Assembly: GCA_011390435.1 (NCBI GenBank)
Contig: JAABSK010000201.1
Span: forward strand, 1 to 5,223
Length of the DNA: 5,223 nucleotides
DNA from: Desulfobacteraceae bacterium
Lineage (GTDB): Bacteria > Desulfobacterota > Desulfobacteria > Desulfobacterales > Desulfobacteraceae
Direction: 5' to 3'
Position 1 is the first letter of the stretch. Each line of letters starts with the position of its first letter. Made by a program: the position numbers and the translations under genes. A model generated the notes under the pieces. That model made no database searches. It was not told the DNA's origin and saw only the letters and a list, made by a program, of their open reading frames with translations. Of this stretch, positions 1-5,223 are shown piece after piece.

Positions 1-1050
1 CTCACAGATCTCTTTGACTTCTCTTAAATTCTTTTCAATATGCTTTCTGCCCAGAAGAGTGATGTCCAGCCACAGATGGTCACCGTATCGGGACGGCACA
101 CCCTTGCCCTTTCGCATGTGCTCGGTCATTCTCCGGGACACCACATCCCTTGAGGCCAGCTCTTTTTTGTCCGGCTCGTAATCTGGCATGAAACGGTGGC
201 CGTCTTTGTCCAGCAGCAGTCCGCCATCCCCTCTGCAGCCTTCTGTGGTTAAAATTCCCACCGGCACAATGGCGGTGGGGTGAAACTGAACCGCTTCCAT
301 ATTCCCCAGGGTGGCAATGCCGGTTTCAAGGGCAATGGCATTGCCGATCCCTTCAGAAATCACGGCATTGGTGGTTACGGAATACAGCCGCCCATACCCG
401 CCGGTGGCAATGGTGGTGGCCTTGGCCACATAGGCCAGCAATTCTCCGGTGATCAGATCCCTGACAATGGCGCCATAACAGACCCCGTCTTCATGAATCA
501 GGGAAATGGCCTCTTTGCGTTCATGGACCGGAATCCCCATTTGAATGGCCTTGTTGTCCATGGCATAGAGCATGGTATGACCGGTACCGTCAGAAGTAAA
601 ACAGGTGCGCCATTTTTTGGTCCCCCCGAAATCACGGGAGGTGATCAGCCCATGGGCCTCCTGTTTTTCCGTGATGGTCACCTTTTCGCCATTGATGATC
701 ACTTCCCGGTCGCCGCCCCTGACCCGAGACCAGGGGACACCCCATGCCGCCAGCTGACGGATGGCTTTGGGTGAAGTATTGACAAACATTCTGGCAACAT
801 CCTGATCGCATCCCCAGTCAGAACCTTTTACCGTATCAGCAAAGTGAATATCTTCATCATCCCCTTCTCCTTTGATACAGGCACCAAGGCTGGCCTGCAT
901 ACCGCCCTGTGCAGCTGCGGAATGGGATCGTTTGGCAGGAATCAAAGACAGGACAATGGTATCATACCCTCTCTGCATGGATGCGATGGCCACGCGAAGT
1001 CCTGCCAGGCCACCGCCGATAACAAGTGAATCCGTATATATGACTTTCAT
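1..1050 (-). CDS. frdA: Fumarate reductase/succinate dehydrogenase flavoprotein subunit, partial (N-terminal 350 residues)
   Basis: FAD-containing catalytic subunit that interconverts fumarate and succinate on the cytoplasmic face of the membrane. I read it directly from an ATG at 1048-1050; the frame stays open to base 1, where the window cuts it. Seen: the dinucleotide-binding GGGLAGL at residues 12-18; [10 protein letters not shown] at 41-50, whose His43 is the covalent FAD attachment site in this family; HPT with His257; TEGCRGDGG at 269-277; and ASRDVVSRR with Arg301, the catalytic proton-shuttle arginine. His43, His257 and Arg301 fall at the same numbers as in Wolinella succinogenes FrdA as I recall it, so it is this subfamily rather than E. 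coli SdhA. Family length is about 650 residues, so roughly 300 are missing, including the later active-site His and Arg. It follows frdC by 12 bases with AAGGGG as ribosome site. The direction in vivo (fumarate reduction or succinate oxidation) cannot be told from sequence, so sdhA is an equally valid name. Confidence 0.96.
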   Translation of the reverse strand, partial: MKVIYTDSLVIGGGLAGLRVAIASMQRGYDTIVLSLIPAKRSHSAAAQGGMQASLGACIKGEGDDEDIHFADTVKGSDWGCDQDVARMFVNTSPKAIRQLAAWGVPWSRVRGGDREVIINGEKVTITEKQEAHGLITSRDFGGTKKWRTCFTSDGTGHTMLYAMDNKAIQMGIPVHERKEAISLIHEDGVCYGAIVRDLITGELLAYVAKATTIATGGYGRLYSVTTNAVISEGIGNAIALETGIATLGNMEAVQFHPTAIVPVGILTTEGCRGDGGLLLDKDGHRFMPDYEPDKKELASRDVVSRRMTEHMRKGKGVPSRYGDHLWLDITLLGRKHIEKNLREVKEICE

Positions 1051-1058
1051 TTCAGCTA

Positions 1059-1064
1059 CCCCTT
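1059..1064 (-). promoter_or_regulatory. Ribosome binding site of frdA
   Basis: AAGGGG on the minus strand, 8 bases before the frdA ATG. It overlaps the TAA stop of frdC, so translation of the two subunits is probably coupled. It supports the ATG at 1048-1050 as the start. Confidence 0.6.
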
Positions 1065-1860
1065 ATTCGTGATGATTTTTAACAACCGGACTGGCTCTGA
1101 ACCCTTCAACCTGTTCGATGGCTGCCTCCTGTTGATGATATGGCTGCCCTGCCTGATCTCTGTGCCCCAGGCCGATCACGATAAATACGAGAAGCGCCAG
1201 GATACCGAGTGTCAAAAAGAAAACCGTTGCCCGGTTTTTCATCTTTTTCAGGGAGTTACGGGATGCTCTGGCATCTTTTCCGGAAAACCATCCCCATTTC
1301 ATGCACAGCCGGTAAAGTCCGATACCGGCATGAAGCTCCACACAGATCAAAAGCAGCAGATACAGGGGCCATAACCCGCCTGAAACCACCCGGTCTGCAG
1401 ACAGGTACGGATCAATGCTTCCCGGGTTGGAAAGCATGATATACAGATGAACCGATCCGGCAAAAAACATGATAAACCCGGTCACCACCTGGATATACCA
1501 CAGGTTGGTATCTGCATGGTTCATCATCTGCATCTGGTCCCGGAAAATCCGATGCTGTTTCCAGGAAATGGGAAACTTTCTGACCCCCAGCATGGCATGG
1601 ACAATGAACAGGGTAAACACTGACAGAACCGCAAAAAACACGACAATGGGAAAACCGTGACCCGTATCTGACAAAAACGCCAGCTCCATGGTTTTGGCCA
1701 CAAAATTAAATGCCCCTTTTCCCAGAATGATACTGCCCACCAGCATCATGTGCACCCACATGAAAAGCCCCAGTACCAAGCCTGTGGCGCTCTGGGCAAA
1801 GTCCAGCCGGGCAGGGATCCTGCTCTTTTTTTTGTTTGATTCGATCAAATAACTATCCAA
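1063..1860 (-). CDS. frdC: Fumarate reductase/succinate dehydrogenase di-haem cytochrome b subunit
   Basis: Membrane anchor of a Wolinella-type quinol:fumarate reductase. It carries two b haems and exchanges electrons between menaquinone and the FrdAB head. The 265 residues (Wolinella FrdC is about 256) form five hydrophobic segments, roughly 22-46, 70-93, 118-142, 162-187 and 212-232. Four haem-ligand histidines are seen in the expected contexts: His37 (VHMM), His88 (VHAM), His138 (SVHLY) and His177 (ELHAG). They match Wolinella His44, His93, His143 and His182. Glu59 and Glu175 match Wolinella Glu66 and Glu180, and Arg157 matches Arg162. The N-terminus KKSRIPARLD is typical of the family and fixes the start as a TTG at 1858-1860, preceded by a consensus Shine-Dalgarno site; no ATG lies near. 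A hydrophilic tail of about 33 residues follows the last helix. By the known topology (N-terminus in, five helices) it would be periplasmic. The gene starts 24 bases after sucD. An sdhC label would also be reasonable. Confidence 0.95.
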   Translation of the reverse strand: MDSYLIESNKKKSRIPARLDFAQSATGLVLGLFMWVHMMLVGSIILGKGAFNFVAKTMELAFLSDTGHGFPIVVFFAVLSVFTLFIVHAMLGVRKFPISWKQHRIFRDQMQMMNHADTNLWYIQVVTGFIMFFAGSVHLYIMLSNPGSIDPYLSADRVVSGGLWPLYLLLLICVELHAGIGLYRLCMKWGWFSGKDARASRNSLKKMKNRATVFFLTLGILALLVFIVIGLGHRDQAGQPYHQQEAAIEQVEGFRASPVVKNHHE

Positions 1861-1867
1861 TTTTTTT

Positions 1868-1874
1868 CCTCCTC
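1868..1874 (-). promoter_or_regulatory. Strong ribosome binding site deciding the TTG start of frdC
   Basis: GAGGAGG on the minus strand, followed by a spacer of seven A bases and then TTG at 1858-1860. The perfect anti-16S match at ideal spacing, together with the conserved protein N-terminus, makes TTG the convincing start. Confidence 0.8.
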
Positions 1875-1884
1875 AATAGGAACC

Positions 1885-2751
1885 CTAAAAAACTTCTTTG
1901 CAAATCCGGCCGATCTGGCCCAGGTTTTCACACACATGTATGCCATTGGCCTTGAATGCTTCAATTTTTGCCGCCCCTGTACCGCTGGAGCCGGAAATAA
2001 TAGCGCCGGCATGACCCATCCGCCGCCCGGGAGGAGCGGTCAGTCCGGCAATAAAACCGACAACCGGTTTGGTCAGATTTTCCTTGATGTACTGGGCAGC
2101 CTCCTCTTCAGCATTCCCGCCGATCTCTCCGACCATGACAATGCCGCAGGTGTCATCATCCGATTGAAAGGCTTTCAGCACATCAATAAAACTGGTGCCG
2201 TTCACCGGGTCTCCGCCGATACCGATACAGGTGGACTGGCCCATTCCCAGCTTGGTCAGCTGATCCACCACCTCATAGGTCAGGGTGCCGGATCTGGACA
2301 CCACACCGATGTTGCCCTTCTGGTGAATTTTACCCGGCATGATACCGATTTTGCACTCTCCGGGTGTGATAATCCCCGGGCAATTCGGTCCGATCAAGCG
2401 GCAGTTTCGGGTGGCTAAAAATTGTTTGACCTTGACCATGTCCAGAATGGGAATCCCCTCTGTAATGGCCACAATCAGTGATACACCGGCATCTGCCGCT
2501 TCCATGATGGCATCTGCTCCAAACGGCGGGGGAACAAAAATAAGGGATGCATTGGCATTGGTCTGTTCAACTGCGGATGCCACGGTGTTGAATACGGGTA
2601 TTGCATCCATTTTCTGCCCGCCTTTTCCCGGGGTAACCCCTGCCACCACGCGGGTCCCGTAGTCGATACACTGCCGGGTGTGAAAGCTGCCTTCATTGCC
2701 GGTAATTCCCTGAACAAGCACCCGTGTGTCCCTGTTTACAAATATACTCAC
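1885..2751 (-). CDS. sucD: Succinyl-CoA synthetase (ADP/GDP-forming) alpha subunit
   Basis: Alpha subunit of succinate-CoA ligase. It binds CoA and carries the phosphohistidine that passes phosphate between succinyl phosphate and the nucleotide on SucC; it acts as a cytoplasmic heteromer. The 288 residues match the family's usual ~290. Seen in order: the N-terminal CoA-binding Rossmann domain with [11 protein letters not shown] at 15-25; the PGKGG loop at 41-45; GPNCPGII at 121-128; the ligase domain with SRSGTLTYE at 152-160; GEIGG with Glu209, which by family knowledge contacts the active histidine; and RMGHAGAI with the phosphorylated His247 (about 246 in E. coli). The start is a GTG at 2749-2751 with an AGGAGG site 6 bases upstream. 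It follows sucC by 12 bases in the same frame. The stop is TAG. In this operon the enzyme would release succinate from succinyl-CoA made by the mutase, or activate succinate in the reverse direction. Confidence 0.97.
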   Translation of the reverse strand: MSIFVNRDTRVLVQGITGNEGSFHTRQCIDYGTRVVAGVTPGKGGQKMDAIPVFNTVASAVEQTNANASLIFVPPPFGADAIMEAADAGVSLIVAITEGIPILDMVKVKQFLATRNCRLIGPNCPGIITPGECKIGIMPGKIHQKGNIGVVSRSGTLTYEVVDQLTKLGMGQSTCIGIGGDPVNGTSFIDVLKAFQSDDDTCGIVMVGEIGGNAEEEAAQYIKENLTKPVVGFIAGLTAPPGRRMGHAGAIISGSSGTGAAKIEAFKANGIHVCENLGQIGRICKEVF

Positions 2752-2757
2752 AATCTG

Positions 2758-2763
2758 CCTCCT
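2758..2763 (-). promoter_or_regulatory. Strong ribosome binding site deciding the GTG start of sucD
   Basis: AGGAGG on the minus strand, immediately after the TAG stop of sucC and 6 bases before the sucD GTG. It supports GTG as the start and implies coupled, high-level synthesis of the alpha subunit. Confidence 0.8.
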
Positions 2764-3924
2764 CTAATTGACTGCTGCAGCAATTTTCTGCGCTGCATCA
2801 GAAAGGTCTGTCGCACTGATCAGGTTTAAGTTCGCATCAGCCAGAATCTTTTTGCCTTCATCTACATTGGTGCCTTCCATGCGAACCACGACAGGGATAC
2901 GGATACCGGTTTTCATGGCTGCATCCACAACACCTCTGGCAAAAATATCGCATCGCAGAATTCCGCCGAAAATATTGATCAACACCGCCTTTACCTTACT
3001 GTCTGCCAGGATAATGCGAAGGGCGTTTTCCACCTGTTCTGCGCTGGCGCCACCACCCACATCCATGAAATTTGCCGGAGTGGCCCCGGCGTTTTTAATG
3101 ATGTCCATGGTGGCCATGGCCAAACCGGCACCATTGACGATATTGCCCACATTCCCGTCCAGATTGATATAATTCAGATTAAATTGACTGGCTTCCACTT
3201 CCATGGGGTCTTCTTCATCCAGGTCCCGCAGATCCCGCAGATTCTGATGGCGATACAACGCGTTTGAATCAAAATCCACCTTGGCATCCAACGCCAGCAC
3301 CTGGTCATCTTCGGTTAATATCAGCGGATTGATCTCCACAAGAGAACAGTCATTGTCCACGAAAAAACGATACAGATTGGATACAAGACTGGAAAACGCT
3401 TTCATGGCCGCCGCAGGAAGCGCCAAGCCAAAAGCGACCTGCCGGATCTGGTATCCCTGGATACCCATGAGCGGATTCACAAATACCTTTATAATCCGCT
3501 CTGGAGTGTTTGCTGCCACCGCCTCGATATCCATGCCACCGTCCTGGCTGGCCATGATCACAATGGAAGCAGTTGCCCGGTCCACCAGAAGGCTCAGATA
3601 CAGTTCTTTTTGAATGTTCTGGCCAGCCTCAACGAGCAGTTTTTTCACCACTCTGCCGTCTGGCCCTGTCTGGTGGGTCACCAGGGTCATTCCCAGAATC
3701 TCACCGGCAATGGTTTTCACTTCTGCCATGGAATGGGCCAGCCTGACCCCCCCGCCTTTTCCCCGGCCGCCGGCATGGATCTGTGCCTTGACCACCACAG
3801 GAAATGTCTCGAGCGCACCTGCCTGTTCCACTGCCTCATCCACTGTAAAAGCGGCTTTTCCGTCCGGAACCGGCACTTTATACTGCCGGAACAACTCTTT
3901 TGCCTGATACTCGTGTATTTTCAT
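2764..3924 (-). CDS. sucC: Succinyl-CoA synthetase beta subunit
   Basis: Nucleotide- and succinate-binding subunit of succinate-CoA ligase, partner of SucD. I start it at the ATG at 3922-3924, giving MKIHEYQAKELF, the standard N-terminus, and 386 residues (E. coli SucC 388). The frame stays open upstream to 4008, but those 28 extra residues overlap meaB and do not look like the family. Seen: an ATP-grasp domain over roughly residues 1-240 with Lys46 (VVVKAQIHAGGRGKGG), and Glu197, Asn199 and Asp213 (VEINPL, LDAKVD), which I recall as the nucleotide and magnesium positions of E. coli SucC at the same numbers. The C-terminal ligase domain has GNVGNIVNGAGLAM (257-270), FMDVGGGAS (286-294) and NIFGGILRCD (317-326), the helix that faces the phosphohistidine. 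ATP versus GTP preference cannot be read safely from sequence. It starts 25 bases after meaB and has a TAG stop. Confidence 0.97.
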   Translation of the reverse strand: MKIHEYQAKELFRQYKVPVPDGKAAFTVDEAVEQAGALETFPVVVKAQIHAGGRGKGGGVRLAHSMAEVKTIAGEILGMTLVTHQTGPDGRVVKKLLVEAGQNIQKELYLSLLVDRATASIVIMASQDGGMDIEAVAANTPERIIKVFVNPLMGIQGYQIRQVAFGLALPAAAMKAFSSLVSNLYRFFVDNDCSLVEINPLILTEDDQVLALDAKVDFDSNALYRHQNLRDLRDLDEEDPMEVEASQFNLNYINLDGNVGNIVNGAGLAMATMDIIKNAGATPANFMDVGGGASAEQVENALRIILADSKVKAVLINIFGGILRCDIFARGVVDAAMKTGIRIPVVVRMEGTNVDEGKKILADANLNLISATDLSDAAQKIAAAVN

Positions 3925-3932
3925 CGGATCTG

Positions 3933-3940
3933 TTTCCTTT
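3933..3940 (-). promoter_or_regulatory. Ribosome binding site of sucC
   Basis: AAAGGAAA on the minus strand in the 25-base gap after meaB. Its core GGA ends 10 bases before the ATG at 3922-3924. It supports this ATG over the longer in-frame start inside meaB. Confidence 0.55.
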
Positions 3941-3949
3941 CCATGGGAT

Positions 3950-4924
3950 TCACAAATATGACAGCAACCGTTCGGCGGCTGCGGAAGGGGACATCTGATT
4001 GTTTTCAACTTGCCGGGAAATCACAGGGATGTGCTGATTGATCGTTTCATTGTTTTGAAACCGCCATTTCAGGCCCGCTTCAACCAGGGCCCACATCCAT
4101 TCCAGGGATTGTTTTTTGCGGCGCAGCTCAAATTCTCCGGCAGCCTTAACCTTTTTCTGGTGCGCCTGAACCATCTCCCACACATTTCTGGTGCCCCCGG
4201 GAATCACAGATGAGCAGCTCAGAACCGGAGTGGACCAGGTGGAACTTTCCGGGGCGATCATGTGCATGGCATTTTCCAGCTCGCGCTTGGCCTTTTCCAC
4301 AGCCGCCAGATTGTCGCCGTCTGCCTTGTTCAGAACAATTCCGTCTGCCAGCTCCAGCACCCCTTTTTTAATGCCCTGAAGCTCGTCTCCAGCACCAGCA
4401 AGCATCAGCACCAAAAAAAAATCCACCATAGAGGCCACGCTGGTTTCACTTTGTCCCACCCCCACGGTTTCCACCAGAATCACATCAAACCCGGCAGCTT
4501 CACAAACCAGCATGATCTCCCGTGTTTTTGCAGCAACACCGCCCAGTGTTTCACCGGAAGGGGACGGCCGGATAAATGCGTTTTTATGGGAAGACAATTT
4601 CTCCATGCGGGTCTTGTCTCCAAGAATGGAGCCACCGCTCCGCCGGCTGGAGGGGTCAACCGCCAGTACCGCTACTTTCAGACCGCTGTCGGCAAGATCG
4701 ATACCCAGATTTTCGATAAAGGTGCTTTTTCCCACCCCTGGAACACCGGTAATCCCTAAGCGGACACTGTTTCCGGTATGGGGCAGGATTTTTTCCATCA
4801 CGGAAAATGCCTGCTGCTGATGGTCAGCGAGGCGGCTTTCGATCAATGTGATCGTCTTGGCCATCATTCGACGGTTGCCGTCTAAAATCCCCTGGACAAA
4901 ACCATCAGGGTCAAGCAAAGCCAT
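3950..4924 (-). CDS. meaB: Methylmalonyl-CoA mutase-associated GTPase MeaB (ArgK family)
   Basis: G3E-family P-loop GTPase that assembles and protects adenosylcobalamin-dependent acyl-CoA mutases: it gates cofactor delivery and removes damaged cobalamin. It was formerly misnamed ArgK (a lysine/arginine/ornithine transport kinase). The 324 residues are the usual length. Seen in order: a helical N-terminal arm (1-50); Walker A GVPGVGKS at 60-67; VDPSSRRSGGSILGDKTRM at 89-107, a hallmark of the MeaB group; a switch region RPSPSGETLGG at 119-129; VETVGVGQSE at 151-160, the Walker B/switch II part; AGAGDELQGIKKG at 176-188, matching the switch III loop of MeaB; and NKAD at 199-202 for guanine specificity. 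The C-terminal helical part is the dimerisation arm in known structures. The ATG at 4922-4924 lies 5 bases after the mutase stop. Its only ribosome site candidate (AGGTG at 4935-4939) sits inside the mutase coding end, so translation is probably coupled. The neighbour is the mutase it serves. Confidence 0.96.
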   Translation of the reverse strand: MALLDPDGFVQGILDGNRRMMAKTITLIESRLADHQQQAFSVMEKILPHTGNSVRLGITGVPGVGKSTFIENLGIDLADSGLKVAVLAVDPSSRRSGGSILGDKTRMEKLSSHKNAFIRPSPSGETLGGVAAKTREIMLVCEAAGFDVILVETVGVGQSETSVASMVDFFLVLMLAGAGDELQGIKKGVLELADGIVLNKADGDNLAAVEKAKRELENAMHMIAPESSTWSTPVLSCSSVIPGGTRNVWEMVQAHQKKVKAAGEFELRRKKQSLEWMWALVEAGLKWRFQNNETINQHIPVISRQVENNQMSPSAAAERLLSYL

Positions 4925-4929
4925 TCGTT

Positions 4930-5223
4930 TTATGCACCTATGATATTAAGGGTCTGGTTTGCAGAGTCGGTCACCACTGTTCCAGGGCCAAAGATTGCAG
5001 AAGCGCCCGCTGCCGTCAAAAACGCATAATCACCCGGCGGAATAATGCCGCCGACAACCACTTTAATATCAGATGCCCCCTGCTTTTTCAACTCTTCAAT
5101 GACCTGGGGCACCAGGGTTTTATGCCCGGCTGCCAGGCTTGAGACACCCACCACATGAACATCATTTTCAACCGCCATTCGGGCAGCCTCTTGCGGAGTC
5201 TGGAACATGGGGCCAAGATCCAC
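4930..5223 (-). CDS. Methylmalonyl-CoA mutase, C-terminal cobalamin-binding domain, partial
   Basis: The last 97 residues of a B12-dependent acyl-CoA mutase; the reading frame is open through the right edge, so the true start is outside and the first codon here (GTG) is an internal valine. Seen: [20 protein letters not shown] (fragment residues 2-21), [15 protein letters not shown] (25-39) and [12 protein letters not shown] (55-66), then AIFGPGT (76-82). This is the Rossmann-like B12 domain, with the serine-leucine and GG motifs that line the nucleotide tail of cobalamin. The DxHxxG histidine loop that ligates cobalt would lie upstream, outside the window. Whether this is the end of a full-length mutase chain or a separate small cobalamin-binding subunit (as in split McmA1/McmA2 forms) cannot be decided. 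Methylmalonyl-CoA as substrate is inferred from the sequence type and from meaB and sucCD next door; isobutyryl-CoA or ethylmalonyl-CoA mutases share this domain. Confidence 0.92.
   Translation of the reverse strand: MDLGPMFQTPQEAARMAVENDVHVVGVSSLAAGHKTLVPQVIEELKKQGASDIKVVVGGIIPPGDYAFLTAAGASAIFGPGTVVTDSANQTLNIIGA

Noticed and set aside
280..774. 164-codon open frame on the plus strand
   Set aside because: It is antisense to the well-conserved frdA and its glycine/proline-rich translation resembles no protein family. It is a shadow of the codon use of the real gene.
1051..1062. frdC and frdA are also in the same frame across the TAA stop
   Set aside because: The FrdC C-terminus should be periplasmic while FrdA is cytoplasmic, so a fusion would not be functional. 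TAA is an efficient stop and one junction in three is in frame by chance.
1936..2418. 160-codon open frame on the plus strand
   Set aside because: It is antisense to sucD, with no family-like motif. It overlaps the conserved His247 region on the true strand.
3219..3243. Short direct repeat (TCCCGCAGA twice)
   Set aside because: It encodes the Leu-Arg-Asp-Leu-Arg-Asp stretch that I recall as common in SucC proteins. Protein sequence, not DNA function, explains it.
3923..3946. Seven-codon open frame (MERKQIR) just upstream of sucC, whose TGA overlaps the sucC ATG
   Set aside because: It could look like a leader peptide with coupled translation, but it is very short, has no ribosome site of its own and contains no regulatory codon run. 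Chance is the simpler explanation.
3925..4008. 28-residue N-terminal extension of sucC (start at 4008)
   Set aside because: It overlaps the meaB coding end, is unlike the SucC family, and the internal ATG at 3922-3924 has a ribosome site and gives the standard N-terminus.
4262..4759. 165-codon open frame on the plus strand
   Set aside because: It lies wholly antisense to meaB, whose motifs are intact in the other strand. No ribosome site or recognisable domain is seen.

Overview
The window is a compact, single-strand metabolic operon segment. Six genes all lie on the minus strand, so transcription runs from high to low coordinates. In transcription order they are: the C-terminal end of a B12-dependent methylmalonyl-CoA mutase-type protein (cut by the right edge), its G-protein chaperone MeaB, the succinyl-CoA synthetase beta and alpha subunits (SucC, SucD), the di-haem cytochrome b subunit of a fumarate reductase/succinate dehydrogenase (FrdC), and the N-terminal 350 residues of its flavoprotein (FrdA, cut by the left edge). 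The gaps between genes are 5, 25, 12, 24 and 12 bases. There is therefore no room for a promoter or terminator, and all signals should lie outside the window.

The genes work together as one pathway. Methylmalonyl-CoA is rearranged to succinyl-CoA by the mutase, with MeaB protecting and loading its cobalamin. SucCD converts succinyl-CoA to succinate with nucleotide phosphorylation. The membrane FrdCA(B) complex interconverts succinate and fumarate with the menaquinone pool. This is the randomising methylmalonyl-CoA (propionate) pathway. It is reversible, so sequence alone cannot say whether it runs toward propionate oxidation or propionate formation. The subunit order frdC-frdA predicts frdB just beyond the left edge.

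The likely source is an anaerobic Desulfobacterota (deltaproteobacterial) bacterium, such as a sulfate reducer or syntroph of the Desulfobacterales type. This is an inference from the Wolinella-type quinol:fumarate reductase joined to a methylmalonyl-CoA module and from moderate GC. It was not tested by a database search.

No mobile element, RNA gene, CRISPR array, frameshift or sign of recent transfer is visible. I found no previously undescribed system. The points worth a second look are the pathway-ordered operon, the conserved proton-pathway residues in FrdC, strong Shine-Dalgarno sites paired with GTG and TTG starts, and a sucC-sucD junction interrupted only by a single in-frame TAG.
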